Source: Notospermus geniculatus
Taxonomy: Eukaryota > Nemertea > Pilidiophora > Heteronemertea > Lineidae
Reading direction: 5' to 3'
Length of the DNA: 64,000 nt
Assembly (NCBI GenBank): GCA_002633025.1
Contig: NMRB01000147.1
Coordinates: 41,426 to 105,425 of the forward strand
The position numbers and the translations under genes are program-made. The notes under the pieces were generated by a model. That model did not search any database, had not been told where the DNA came from, and saw only the letters and a program-made list of their open reading frames with translations. This document shows, piece after piece, positions 47,781 to 59,660 of this stretch. The first letter of the stretch is position 1; each line of letters begins with the position of its first letter.

Positions 47781-47917
47781 TACTGTCTCCTAGAACGTTC
47801 AAATCATTTATATCAACTTCGGATGAAATTTCAGGGTATGAGGCCTACTTCCTGCAGCCAATTGTATACACAGTATTCCACAGATTGATTAACGTTCAAG
47901 GTACAAGTATAATATTA

Positions 47918-48058
47918 GGGAGGTTAAGAAATCAACGTAAACGTTAACGACAACGTTATTTTTGTACCGAAAATGCAATATAAAATCTGGTGAAAGTGTA
48001 GTATGAAAAATAACAGTGTCGTAAAGTTTACGTTGATCGTTTGATTTTTAAACCTCCC
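47918..48058. mobile_element. GGGAGGTTAAGAAAT foldback MITE, copy 2
   Basis: 141 bp, GGGAGGTTAAGAAATCAACG to ...aaacctccc, flanked by TA (47916-47917, 48059-48060). Confidence 0.75.
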
Positions 48059-48430
48059 TATTTTGAGCTGCAATATTCTTCCTGCTAATTTTGTTTCCTT
48101 GAAGTTGAATGAATTGTCAGAATACAAGTGCCTTCTCCAAGGTTTGTACAGAATGGGTAGTTTGCCCCAGATTTGACCTCAAACATCATGTTACGATTTC
48201 ATTACTTATGATTATGTCACCATAAAACCCCTATCATCAGAAAATGAACTGTGTCGCGTTGGTCATTCAAACATAGTGTAATTTGCTACTAAAGTGAGGG
48301 ACTTATTTCCGTAAAAGGTATGTCATCTAATCCTATGGAACGGGGTATCTGGGATGACGGCTGCCTGTAAGGGTGAGGGGTAGGGTAAGGATTAGGAATA
48401 GGCTTTAGGGGCCAGTGGTAGGAGGCCAGG

Positions 48431-48538
48431 GTTCATATTCATAAATAAACACTAAAGTCAATGTGTGATACTTATCTTTTGTGTTGGACAAAGGATAAGT
48501 GTCACACTTAGACTTAAGTAGTTTTATGAATATGGACC
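48431..48538. mobile_element. Foldback MITE, 108 bp, CAGG-flanked
   Basis: Arms GTTCATATTCATAAA and TTTATGAATATGGACC, with inner pairing around tgatacttatc / gataagtgtcaca. CAGG lies on both sides (48427-48430, 48539-48542). A 4-bp duplication is possible but short enough to be chance. Confidence 0.55.
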
Positions 48539-49275
48539 CAGGTATCAAGGGTTGTGGGATAGGGTCATGGGTTAGGATTCAGAGTGGACGACATTCACCC
48601 ATTCAGCCTTATTTTCATTGCTTCTTTGATAGAGTGCACACTCGATTTGGATTGTCTGTTTCCTTGGCCCCCGTACTTGTCTAAAGGCCTCGTTGGCCTC
48701 GAAGTGACAAGTGAAGTAGTCAGTACTTCCTCTTATAAATTATATATAATTTCATTGTTGGCAGGTTCGTCATCACGGGCAGCCAAATCAAAACCATGAC
48801 CTCTTATAATGTCAGTAATAATCACTGTCCCCTTCCTATATTTCTGTGCTTTTGTACCCATATTTTACACACAATTTATTACCGGCCGTCCCCTATGTAG
48901 GCCTATACACTTGATAGACTGTATTGTGTATTATTCCTGATATAAAATATGTATTATTATTAATGGTGTCAACCACTTCTGGCTGTGCCAGTGCAGACCT
49001 TCATATTCACCTGAATGGTGATATATGCAGGGAAGCACATGGTATTGTCCGCGAGTGGACCCTATTGTGAGAGCAACTCTACGTTAATGACCCCCAAAAT
49101 GATATAATTCATGAATTTAGGTCACAGATCAGGCCATGTGAATTTGTAGAGGATATTTTTCATGTCAGATGGCTTTGTCATGCTGTTACACTTGGCTTGT
49201 TAGGCAAAGGAGAACAAATTTCACACCTCCACACTGGTTCCAATGTCAACCATAATTGCTTAAGTTATTTTTTAA

Positions 49276-49400
49276 GAGCCCTGATAGCCTAGTGGTTATC
49301 ATTTTTGCTCAGAAAGTGGGAGGATCCGGATTCGAATCCTGGGATCGAACATCCTTGACACACAAGTTGTGTGGTTCCTTGTACTTGTGCCTTTCCAAGC
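49276..49400 (+). repeat. tRNA-derived SINE-like sequence
   Basis: GAGCCCTGATAGCCTAGTGG (A-box-like) and GGATTCGAATCC (49328-49339, B-box-like), 40 bp apart as in a tRNA, but the acceptor arms do not pair. The tail is unrelated to tRNA. The head matches the minus-strand sequence at 33060-33036. Confidence 0.55.
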
Positions 49401-49519
49401 ACAATACATTTGCTTTAATCTTACATGTACGTACATGTATTATAATCAATAGAATTGTCATCCAGAAAAAGAAACCTGTCATATGTACTCCATTTTTTCA
49501 GTTTTTTTCTAGGTGATCA

Positions 49520-49630
49520 ATGGCATTTTCAGATTCCCTTTCAGACATGCAACAAACGCCGGAGCGGGGAGGAAAAGTTGAAAAGAAAATTGTGCTGGAT
49601 ATTAATGGGAAATTTTTTGAACATCTACAT
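49520..49630 (+). CDS. Candidate first coding exon, unknown protein
   Basis: A pyrimidine-rich acceptor (tttttttctag, ending 49512) is followed by seven untranslated bases, then ATG at 49520 and 37 codons ending exactly at a consensus donor GTAAGT (49631). The intron would be phase 0. The peptide begins MAFSDSLSDMQQTPERGG and continues to KIVLDINGKFFEHLH. A non-coding first exon upstream is implied. The pairing of strong acceptor, ATG in context (gatcaATGG) and perfect donor makes this a good exon prediction. The protein is not recognised. Possible further exons of the same gene are 52262-52317 and 57034-57180. Confidence 0.5.
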
Positions 49631-49962
49631 GTAAGTATTCAAAAGATGAACTGTATGAGCTTTAAGTGATTCTTCAGCGAGAAATGAGCAGGTCGCATGA
49701 CATGGAAACATCAGTTTGTGAAAAAACAGGTTTGTTAAAGTTTTTTTCAGAATTACCAAAGCATTATCATTGCTTTTCAAAGACTTAAAATGGCCAGGTG
49801 TAGACAGGTGACCGAGGAATTAAATTGGTGTTCCTGATTGTGAGGTGTGTGGATGGGTAGGGGTACACATGCCATTACTTCCTCATTGAAAGAAAATGAA
49901 TGCGGCTGTGCTTTACGGTGTGTTATGACGTGGGATGACTTATGGCCGGAGAGTACACAATA

Positions 49963-50050
49963 GGGAGTTTAAGAAATCAAACGATAAACGTTACCTTTAC
50001 GAGAACGTTATTTTTCATACTGCGAATTCACCAGATTATATATATTGACA
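49963..50050. mobile_element. GGGAGGTTAAGAAAT MITE, half copy
   Basis: Only the left arm and centre survive (gggagtttaagaaatcaaac ... cgttatttttcatactgcgaattcaccagatt). TA precedes it (49961-49962). The right arm is absent. Confidence 0.6.
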
Positions 50051-50634
50051 GAATTCTGTTCTATTTTTATGGCACCAAGATGGCAGGTATGGTGGCCATC
50101 TTGAAATTGATTTAATTGACCTTAAAAGGATTTTTCAACTGAAACCCTGCTGTGGCAGTCTACAATAGGGAATATGTCGATGGACCATGGAGAAGTGCCA
50201 GTCTAGGATGTTTCCTGGTTAAAACCCTTTGTCTATTTCCGAGCTTATTCGCAAACACTCTCGTGTATCGGTGGGCCAGGGTTTACTTTGAAGTTATCCT
50301 AATTATGTGAACTGGTTTGTGAATAGGCCTCACTACCACATGGTAATGAATGGATGAATACAAGGCTTAAATATTATCATTCTCACAAGATTGTCAATTC
50401 AAATTAATTCATTATCGCTGTTGGGTTACATACCGGTACCGATTTTTTTTTTTCACAGACCAGCTGTTGGATATGATGATGATTTAAGGGCGTCGCGTCC
50501 ATCGGTTGCACTATGTATACGTGGACATGAGTGTCTGTATGAGAAATAATAGTGAGGTTTCGCAAATCTAACGAAACACGAAGTACGAAATACGAAATTG
50601 AAATTTATTTCCATGACGTAATGTATTTAAGGAG

Positions 50635-50990
50635 ATGGTTGGTACCACAAATATCATTCAAAATACAAGATACAGGTGCAATACAAAAGAGTCGTCAATA
50701 CAAATACACAAAGTGAAGACACAATGCACAAAGGTAGTCAAAGGTACATGTAATCAGTACATACACAAAGTGAAGACACGGCCCACAAAGACAGTTAAAA
50801 TACAAAATGATAAGGCAATACACGAAGGTAGTCAATAATAAACAAAGTGAAGACACGATACACAAAGGTAGTCAAAATACAAGGCAATACAAGAAGGTAA
50901 TCAATACATATAAACAAAGTGAAGACACGATACACAAAGTTAGACAGAATACAAAATGATGAGGGAATTCACGGAGATAGTATAAATTAA
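50635..50990 (+). repeat. Imperfect tandem repeat
   Basis: About four irregular units of 60-110 bp, each with cacaaagtgaagacac, acacaaaggtagtcaa and aaaatacaa words, ending near 50970. Non-coding; an ordinary minisatellite by appearance. Confidence 0.7.
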
Positions 50991-50999
50991 TAGACATCA

Positions 51000-52261
51000 A
51001 TTTTTAAAAAATGGGAGACAGAATAATTAAAACTTCCGTCCCTGAATTTCCCCCTTAATTTTTTGGCACTGAATCATCTTCAATTTCAGTTGCAATAATC
51101 TTCATGTTATCACAGGCCTGTTGGAGAGGCCTACATTCTAGGGAATTGAAATCCCTGATTCAGCTAAACTGAGTGTTCCAGGTGCTGTATCGCCTGAAGC
51201 ATAATTGTCTCTTGTACTTATGATAATATTACTGGCCAGGCACACTGACGCATCTGGTTGATTTCCTGGAATTTTAACAATTCTGTACAATGGAGCCCCT
51301 CTGTTGAGGACACCTGTGTAAAACTCTGGGGTGCTGAAAAATTGGCCGAGTAACTGGATAAGGTTGACACATAATTTAATTACACCTGCATGTTTGACTA
51401 TGCTCCCACAGGGCAAACCCGGCCCGTGCCCCCCCCCCCCCATTTTCCGGTGACCAACGTGAGAAAAATTGCCCTTTTTCAAAGTGCCACAGAATTGCCT
51501 TGTAATTTGTCCCTCAGATGCTGGGAAATCGCACCAACGGCCTTCTAGATTTCAAAATTTTCTGGTTTCCCCCTACATGCCTTGACATTGTCCGATATTA
51601 TACTCTAGGTGAAGAATAAAGAATAAAGACTAAGAATAAAGACTGGCAAATGCTTTACTTCAGATTTGTACAGCATAGACTGGTACATTTGTATTGCAAA
51701 ATCCAAGCAAAAGTACATGTATTTACTCGTCTTTATTCAAATGACTTATCGTTTCATTATTTTTATGTTCTTCTACGCGAAACCTTCATGTATGCCCTTC
51801 CCCTTCTCCGTCTCTCCACTTTGACCCTTTACAAGACACCTCCATACATGTCGTTCTCACACCGTTCTCTGTACTGCGATCCCTAAAATCAATTTGGTCC
51901 ATGTTTTCATCAGCGAACACTCCCCTCTGAGCCGCCAGAAAACCACGGCAGTCAATACTCGTTCTCTGCATATACGCAGTAAGCCGCCGTGAAAATAAGT
52001 AATTGTGCTTCTTGCTTCTCCGCCGCGAGACTGGAGTGCGCCTAACGAGGTAGAGTCAGCCATCGCCCATCCCTGTTTCTCAGAGGAGACGAGTTCAGCT
52101 TCGGCTTTTATACCCGTATTTATTAGCGAGCTAAAATGCATGACTTCATTACATCGACGGTTTATGTACATGTATATTAATTTCATTCACTAGGACGCAG
52201 TTTAATTTATAGTTGCTTTGGTTTAATTGGTACATTTGTTAGTTCTCTATTCTGCCGGCAG
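51000..52261. other. No gene seen
   Basis: Apart from the degenerate MITE end (51288) and a C run at 51429-51441, nothing could be assigned. Confidence 0.4.
51288..51330. repeat. Degenerate mariner-like MITE end
   Basis: acaatggagcccctctgttgaggacacc resembles the left end of the intact element at 24484-24661 (cagtggaacctctctattaaggacacc). The rest could not be traced. Confidence 0.35.
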
Positions 52262-52317
52262 GTGGTGTATCGTCTGTACGAAAAGTGGGATGGGTCTCTG
52301 TTTATCATTGAACGAGA
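52262..52317 (+). CDS. Possible short internal exon, unknown protein
   Basis: Acceptor ctattctgccggcag (ending 52261), then 18 codons plus two bases to a weak donor GTGCAT (52318). Reading phase 0 in and phase 2 out, it encodes VVYRLYEKWDGSLFIIER. These phases would link the candidate exons 49520-49630 (phase 0 out) and 57034-57180 (phase 2 in). If the donor is not used, the frame ends five codons later at TGA. Support is modest. Confidence 0.25.
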
Positions 52318-52854
52318 GTGCATATGAAATTTTGTCAATATTTTCTTGTTTCGTGAATGGGAATTCCCGCACGGGCTGGAAGCATAACTCATGGTTGATA
52401 TTGTTCAACTCAATGAATGGAAATGCCTTTGTTTTCGTAGAATCGGGTATCGCAGCCATTGGATCGGATGATGTGTTGATGTCGACACGAGCAAGCGGGT
52501 GGGGGGGGGGGGCTGTGACAGCTCTTTAGGGGGTAGTCAACTGAGTTTGGAAACGTTGGGCATTTGTGTTAGTAATACTTCGCAATGTGCCGGCATTTAA
52601 ATATGCTGTAGCCTACATTTGCACCTACATTGTATGGCTGATATTGAAGTGGTCTTACGGGACGTTCCCATAAGATGGACTTCTTTGATACCGCTGTCAT
52701 CTATTTTCATATTCATTATTTGTATCTCCTTTATGTGACCCCTCGCATAACATAAAACTGTTTGGGTTCGGAGATCGTTTGGGCTACTCGTAGGGTACTG
52801 ATGGACGCCTCGTTTAACATACATGTAGGCCATTGAACCATCTATTTTGAAGAT

Positions 52855-52950
52855 GGCGATTTGGCCTAGTGGTTAAGGCGTGCTGCCCCTTAGTGCTGGC
52901 GATAATGCGAGGGTCCGTGCTTTCGAATCTGGTAGAAGGACGCGATGACT
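52855..52950 (+). repeat. tRNA-derived SINE-like sequence
   Basis: TTGGCCTAGTGGTTAAGGCG is a strong A-box-like stretch; gtgctttcgaatctgg is a degenerate B box about 50 bp later, as in long-variable-arm tRNAs. It is followed by a non-tRNA body (agaaggacgcgatgactttcacc). Confidence 0.5.
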
Positions 52951-54107
52951 TTCACCTTGGGAACCCTTTTCTATTTCACCGTCATCTGTTTACACGTACT
53001 TTCTTTTTCCTTTCTCTTTCAAGTATTGTCGTAAGCTTTGTTGTATCTATTCTGTACAGGGCCAACAATGCATATGCTTCGGCCCTGTGCCCATATTTTG
53101 CGTTGTATTCTGTGAACAATTACAGTTAAATGGACTTCTACCCCAGAGAGACGTTCAGGCATACCTCCCTCCCCCGGTACGTCACCCGCAAGGCGTAACC
53201 CTCCGTGACCCCAATCCTTCACCTCGAGAGCACGAGTTCCATCGAGTCTTCCATCTAGTTCTAAGTAATAAACCTTCTTCTGCAACTGTTTTGATGTTGA
53301 TGATGTCGTTTTTCTCGTGTGTGCATATTTCGTTGTGAAGGGATCTGTTTGTTATTCAATACCTCAGAATAACTTGTCGGTGCAGTCCCCCTGGTGCCAT
53401 GTCTACTTTGCCAGCACGAGCAGTACGCGTTCCACGCAAGGATTCAATCAACCACAGGACTCTTTAGCCAACAGCCATGCCATCAAATAAATGTGGTAAT
53501 TGGGGAGTTTTTCCGATGGCATCACACAAATGCTTTTACCTGGGTCGACTCATTATTTTCTGGTAAGCCGGTTCCTGTTCTTTGATACCAGACAGGCAAT
53601 AGAACTTGTCATGACTTGTATAGATATATGTTATTCATAATATGTACGGCTGTCGGAAGATGAAGTCGTAGGCCTATTATCCCGTTTCTCGGGGTTTGGC
53701 TGGGTTGAAAAAGTACCCAGCCCTCTCCCAAGAATTATTGGCCTAATAGAGTGATATGACGGAGGTAAATCATACGCGACACTTATGTTTATTCCGAGAC
53801 CAATTCTTCAAATTTGATATAGATGCATCCATACCTGTCGTTAACGAAAGGTCTGTGTAGCCTACACTGGCAACATTTTTCCAACGTTCAGAGCAACAAA
53901 ACCTTGTTAGACAAATGTGTAAAGGGGGAAACGTTTGCCAACATGTTTTTCAAAAATGTTGGTGTAATTTGATGGCCAGTGCATGCAGGGTCAAAAGATT
54001 TTGTGCTCAGGCATGTTGTTCAAATGTGGGGAAAATGTTGCCAAATAGTGTGACACGCAGCTAAAATCTTAGTAAATGACACTAAGAATCGACGCTGCCC
54101 GATATAA
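52951..54107. other. No gene seen
   Basis: Contains a reverse copy of the CAACATT repeat (53865-53990: aaccttgttagacaaatgtg, gccaacatgttttt). No supported frame. Confidence 0.4.
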
Positions 54108-54257
54108 GGGAGGTTTATAAATCAAACTATGAACGCAAACGTTAACGACAATGTTATTTTTCTACCTAAAATGCAGTATAAAATCTGGTTAATGTGTAGT
54201 ATGAAATATTTAACGTTGTCGTAAAGTTTACGTTTATCGTTTGATTTATAAACCTCC
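54108..54257. mobile_element. GGGAGGTTTATAAAT foldback MITE, copy 4
   Basis: Arms GGGAGGTTTATAAATCAAAC and the complement ...gtttgatttataaacctcc, with inner aaacgttaacgacaatg pairing. It lies directly beside a CAACATT repeat (54258-54425). Confidence 0.7.
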
Positions 54258-54425
54258 ATATTTCCAACATTTGAACAGCATTCCTGAGCAACACGCCAAT
54301 AGCAACATTTTGAACATGTTGGAAAACGCTTTTCCCTATATAGGCCCACACAGTAAACAACATTTGTCCAACAAGGTTTGTTACTCTGAATGTTGGAAAA
54401 ATTTTGCCAGCGTACACCAGACCTT
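54258..54425 (+). repeat. CAACATT dispersed repeat, copy 4
   Basis: ttccaacatttgaacagc, aacatgttggaaaacg, aacatttgtccaacaagg and tgttggaaaaattttgcc in the same order as copy 1. Confidence 0.55.
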
Positions 54426-57033
54426 TAGGGCTTGAGAATGGCAACTGCTGCCGGAAAGCACCGATCTCTCAAGGGCCGCTCCTTCGTACCCTTTCATTGA
54501 TATCATTCTCATATATACGGGCGTATACAGAGTTTGCGATAAAGCTGGCTCATTCATTTTCAAATCGATTCTCTCCGAAACAAAAAAAGATTAACAGAAA
54601 AATAAACACTGTGTCGTTTCCTCATTGAAGCCAGAGGCGGATTGATATTGTTTTTGCAAAATCCAATACATCTGATATGAACGATCTATCGAATACAACA
54701 TTTCCGTTTGAACCGATTGCATTGACTTTACCCATGCTTAGATACAGGATGAGCCCGTCACGTTGAAACATGTGGTATACGCTGTTCAGAGTCATCGCCT
54801 AGAAAATACATACTCGAAGTCGTACGAAAGTTGCATGACTGATAGTTGGGTGTTGATGAACTTTCGCAAACGCCCATAAACGCCAACGCCAATCCCATCG
54901 TTCGATGCCACAAAGAGAGCGCCGAAACAATGGATAGACGTTGCGTTGGCGTTTGGGGGGGGGCGAAAACTGACCCCCCCCCCCCAAGGAAAGAAAGTTT
55001 TGTGAAGAAGTATAAGTGATGTCACGTAGATCAGGTCAGCCCTCCCCTCACACGACGACTCCTGCCTAGGGTTCTACAGTTGAGCTTGGAGGAATTATAG
55101 CGTCAATATAATTCCTCCAAGAGTTGAGTGACTGAGTGTCTCGTAAATAAGTATAAGATCTAATTGGTACATTCCTTAGGAACATCTGTTTAGCCTAGTG
55201 GGCACTATCCCTAAATGACAACCATCTCTGCTACACCAGTAACTTTCTGACTTCCTTAGGTCATCCTGAAGGGATGGGTTTTGCGAACAATGGCGGAAAC
55301 ACCCGAAGTGTTACGAATGCCACCGGATATCTCCCTCCGATGCCTGCAAACAGACATTTTTTTGCGTGCTTCAGTTCCGTTTTTCGCAGAATCCACTCAT
55401 TGAAAACCTTAGCTTTTGCTATGTTTTGAAAGCGATGGCAAGTGACAGTGCCGTGTTGCGCCGTTCCCGCTGTGACGTCACGAGCTGACAAGAGGAAAAG
55501 CGCCATCTAACGGAGTACCTATGGCATCGTGCTTCTCATCAGGGTCTGGTACATTGCGAACAGCTTATAGCATTGCTATATATTCGTGTATAGCCTATGA
55601 CAATGCTATATTGATACAGGCATGTACACCTACATAATCACACTAGAAGACTCAGATATTGATTGAGAACTTTAAACGACTACGTGGGCGGCGGATATAC
55701 CATTAAACTGCTCCATCAATGTTCAAGCATCAATTAGGCAACTTAGACGAACCCCGACGTTTCCAAAATATTTTTCTGCCGAAAACGATCTTGTTGGAGT
55801 CCAAAATTATCAGGCTCTTTGCCGACACTGGAGAATGTTTGGATGTGTATCGACTCTGGTCACACCACCAGAAAACTGAGGCGTTTTATGTGTGTGTGTG
55901 ATGCAGTCCTTTCGAGTAAGATTTTACGACATCGTGTACTTTGACATTCGAGAGCAAGACAGCCATTCTGCATCACAGAAACATATTCAAAACAACAAAA
56001 CATGGCCTTCATTATTATTACCATCAATAATTTCATTGGGGAACGCATTAGCCTCTTTTTGGCTTCAGAGGTCTTGATAACATGACCAGACTCGCTGGTT
56101 AGGTATAAATTTGGGATTGAATAAAATGCTTTGACCGTGCTTGTACTTTTTCAGTCTGAGGCATTTTAGCATAGAAATTTAGACCTTGCCTCCATGTGCC
56201 CCGGGTTTGGGCCACATTTCCGGCACACCCAACGAGTCCTGGTTACACACTAACCGACGATGACCGACGGCGAGGTGTTAATTCCTTAAATCAAAGGCTG
56301 GTTTTAAAGAGAGAGTTCCGAGTCTGCGCGAAACCACTGATGCCGATTCACTTCTCTCTTCTCCCTATGTTTTCCATGGAGGGCTGTACATGAGATCTTA
56401 TTCATTCACAAATCTCGTCTGCGATAAACCATGCTCGAGTCAGACGACTTCGCGATCAATGCGTTGCCAGACAGCAAGCTAGGTGCGGCTGTTGACCGTC
56501 TCAGTGCGGCGTCTGATTAATTGTTTTCATTCAGCATCAAGGTCGTTTGCAAACTCGTCGCTTGAAAGGTCAAAGTTCAAGGCCATATTATGTTCTAATG
56601 GAGTTGGTTCCCGGTGGAGTTTTTTACGGTCCTCTGAAATCTCCTTGGGTGTGATCATCGACTTTCGTCAATTTCGTCTCAGATCACGTAAAATTTGCAT
56701 CTGCATGTTGTCGTCATTCATTTCACGAAGTGTCAAGGTCATATTTCACTGTTCCCAATGAGGTCAAGGTCAGGCAACTGCAGAAAGAAGCTTGAGGTCG
56801 AGCAGAATGGTGGGACGTATCTTGAACTGGACTGTTGGTTGGAAATCACTGATTGAAATTCTGCACATGATGCTAGATAGAAACCGCGATGAATCCACGG
56901 CAAAGACTGTAGGTAAATTTTAAGCGTAAGGAAATTGGGGTTTCTCTATCCACGCGGCATGTTCGGTATGTCGTTGAAAAATATTGCAGGGCGCGTTTCC
57001 AAGGAGCCATTCCTTTCTTTCTCTCTGTCTCAG
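54426..57033. other. No supported gene; scattered short elements
   Basis: Includes opposed G and C runs near 54955-54984, the 37-bp palindrome at 55085-55121 and a hairpin near 55565-55613 (atagcattgctatat / atagcattgtcatagg). An 81-codon frame on the minus strand (55261-55506) begins with ATG but has no recognisable domain. Confidence 0.4.
55085..55121. mobile_element. 37-bp palindromic micro-element, second locus
   Basis: Arms CTTGGAGGAATTATA and TATAATTCCTCCAAG around gcgtcaa. AGTTGAG is directly repeated at 55078-55084 and 55122-55128. Confidence 0.8.
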
Positions 57034-57180
57034 AGCCAACTTATCTGACAAAAATCGACCTGGCGAGGAATTTCACTCTGGCGCAGCGTTCAAACTATGT
57101 ATAATGGAAGCACTGACAGACCTCATCGATCAGAGGAGGAAAACCAATAAAGTTATTTGGTGGTTCAAGGAGATGTTTGG
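57034..57180 (+). CDS. Candidate internal exon, unknown protein
   Basis: A long pyrimidine tract (cctttctttctctctgtctcag, ending 57033) is followed by 147 open nucleotides and a donor GTAAAC (57181). One base completes an incoming split codon, then 48 codons, then two bases, so both introns are phase 2, typical of internal exons. The peptide includes ANLSDKNRPGEEFHSGAAF and LIDQRRKTNKVIWWFKEMFG, with a strongly protein-like mix of charged and aromatic residues. It is not recognised. The stop-free frame extends upstream into the pyrimidine tract, which reads as implausible protein. The upstream partner may be 52262-52317. Confidence 0.5.
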
Positions 57181-58852
57181 GTAAACACGTACTCTTGGTT
57201 TGTGGCGTGAGATATTTCTCAAGCCTGAAATGAAAAACACAGGGCACCTATGCGCCGTTACATCAAAGGAACCTTCTTCAAATATTTCCTGTTGTCAGCA
57301 GGATGTTGCCGCGGGTTGACCAAAAACTGCTCACGTTTTCCACACATACAAAATGTTGGCTTACGTGGGTTGTCCCCAGGAGCCAGTCCGGGTACTATTT
57401 TTATTGCTGATTTGTGAGTAGGCCTAGGCCTAATGATGTTCCTTCGTGATTGTGTACGCAAAGTACTAACTCAACCCCTTTTGTTTTCGTACGAGACACG
57501 ACTTGGATGACCACACCACTCGCACAAGGTAGGCTAAATAGGCCTACATTTTGCCAAACTTCGTTATAAGGACGAAAGATGTTAATCGAACCGGTGTAAT
57601 GTTTTTCAGTGTGGCCGTTTTTCTGTGTGACTCCCACTGGCAAACAGACTCACTGTTTCTCTCTGTGTGTCAAGTCGTGCCTTACTCCGTCAATCTATTG
57701 TATTATGTCACACTAGCGCACGGTCCACACTGAAAAACGTTACCGGTACAGCCAAAAGACTGCTAAATGGGGGAAAAGATATGCGTTCGTCCATCCGCAT
57801 CGCCGACGGTTCGGAAGCGCCTCGCCGACACATGTGCGCCACCTAGGAACTGACGAAGGAGTCTATCCCGGTAAAAATTCATACACGTTTGTCGTTGTGA
57901 GCGCGCGGAATGACATCGATCGACTGACACCACGAAACATTCACTTCTGGATGTAGGCCTACAGACGGTTGGCGATTGGAGATGTCACAGTGGAGACTCA
58001 CATTTTTAGGACACGGACTGCTCATTACAGAGTTCAACATTTATACCGGGCATTTATATGAGACCAGAAAGCCCTAAGCCTACATATAAGGTGTGTCAGT
58101 GGCAAGTGTTATCTGCCAGTGTTTCTGTGGGTGAGTGTGTCCCCCTTATTGTTTGGGAAACGCTGGCAGATAGATCGACATATGTTTCTGTGTGTCCTCT
58201 ATTGTCAAGTCGCCGCTTATTCCGTCGGACAAGAGGGGAACATTCACAGATGGGGAACACTGGCAGATGTTACACCGGGTGTTCCATTTGCCTGGGGCAA
58301 TTAAAATTACGGTACCGGTACCGGTATTCAAGAAACAACTGCAGAAAATACACTGAAGTTAATTCTTTTACAATATTTAGTAGGCCTATACATTAATGTG
58401 TAGTTTGTATCACTTCAGGCCAACTGGTGCAACAATCAGCCCATCGAGCGTTGTGAGTTAAATGTTAATAGATGGCGCTGCATTCTGACCAATGAAAACG
58501 CAGCTTGCGATGGCCAGAGCCTGACTCAACCTTCAGTCGCCTGTCGGGTATTTTGACTAAAGGTTATTTTATAAATGTTAATTTTCCAGTGTTGGTAAAA
58601 TAAATGACATTATTTTTCTAAGCAGTGGCAAATAAACCATGAAAAAAATGAAAATTAGCTGGATTTGTCGCTTGTGTGTTAGTCTCACGCGGTCAGACTC
58701 TTACATTACTCCAGCGCCGCGCGTGGCGACTGACTGAGTGAGTCTACTTGTGTGTCCGTTTTGTTATTAGCCTAAGCGACACATGAAAACAGACATGACA
58801 GAAAATAGAATTTCCATCATTTCGGGATGAAATAAAGCAAAATCTGGTCAAA
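57181..58852. other. Region upstream of TMEM185, with foldback
   Basis: Foldback 57590-57747: ACCGGTGTAATGTTTTTCAG pairs with ctgaaaaacgttaccggt. A related stretch at 58085-58285 repeats gtgtgtc..gtcaagtcg..cttattccgtc and agtgttatctgccagtg words. The promoter and 5' untranslated region of TMEM185 should lie in the last part; no TATA box could be defended. Confidence 0.45.
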
Positions 58853-58890
58853 ATGAATCTAAAAAATCTGTTCAATGACTTTAATCCGAG
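58853..58890 (+). CDS. TMEM185: TMEM185 orthologue, coding exon 1
   Basis: ATG at 58853 (context tcaaaATGaa) opens MNLKNLFNDFNP and ends with AG of a split serine codon at a donor GTATGT (58891). TMEM185 proteins of animals start with a short cytosolic segment of the pattern LF.DFNPSKF, and the known break falls at this serine. The 38-nt exon joins in phase 2 to exon 2 at 60006. The frame and peptide agree too well with the family for chance, although the exon is short. The next in-frame start would remove the conserved N-terminus, so this ATG is preferred. Confidence 0.8.
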
Positions 58891-59113
58891 GTATGTGGGT
58901 CGTTTCTCTATATTGCTGCCCTAATCTCGGAGATCCTGGGGAAGGGCAGCGAAATTTTAACCCTTTGTTTGTTGTCCCATGGAAGTAATACTTCCATCAT
59001 CCATGGTTGTCCCCAGCTCGCTGCATGTATTGTAGGCTACATGTACGTACACTATACTAGCCTACAGATATGTACTACTGTGTTGTGTCAGTGTGAGTGA
59101 GTGTGACTGACAG

Positions 59114-59262
59114 GGCTCAAGTAGGGTATAGCGGATAAAATCGTGGGAAGTGCACTGAGTGTGTACATGTATGTACACGGAATAAGCGGCAATGTAGGCG
59201 CCTATGGCATATGGAAGATGTGTCACTTCCCACGACTTTGTCCGCTATACTTGACTTGACCC
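59114..59262. mobile_element. MULE-like foldback MITE in TMEM185 intron 1
   Basis: 149 bp. The left end GGCTCAAGTAGGGTATAGCG pairs with the right end (cgctatacttgacttgaccc), and the arms continue through cgtgggaagtg / cacttcccacg. GACTGACAG is directly repeated at 59105-59113 and 59263-59271. A 9-bp duplication with GG ends fits Mutator-like elements. The loop includes gtgtacatgtatgtacac. Confidence 0.75.
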
Positions 59263-59660
59263 GACTGACAGTCTGTTTGTGCTGTGCTGCTGGTTTGCTT
59301 TGTCATGACGTTTGTTATGAAATGAAATATTGCCTAACTTCCCTTCATTTTTAGGCTAGCTCTTCTTCACTTCATGTCAGTCATGTCAATTAATGCCCTG
59401 TGGTCCCCCGACCTACCACAATACCATCATAGGCTTGCTCAGGCCTTCTTTTGTCTGTTGAAATGTACATGTAGGCCTATAGTCTGATAGTGTGCAGTCA
59501 CATAATGGCCAATTTGGGCGACTTGGAAGTCTTGGTGAACATGGTGAATAGACACTTTCGACGAATATGGTGCCCATTTGTTTACAAATATTTATGGCCT
59601 AATTTCTCTCAAATAACACTTTGGTTTCTGGCCCTGAATTCAAATTTCACTTCCATGAAC

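Noticed and set aside
49276-49348. Functional tRNA gene
   Set aside because: A- and B-box-like sequences are present but acceptor and anticodon stems do not pair.
50635-50990. Coding tandem repeat protein
   Set aside because: Unit length varies and is not a multiple of three; frames stop outside a short stretch.
55261-55506. 81-codon minus-strand frame with ATG, possible THAP-like domain
   Set aside because: The cysteine and histidine pattern of a THAP finger could not be matched; no splice or copy evidence.
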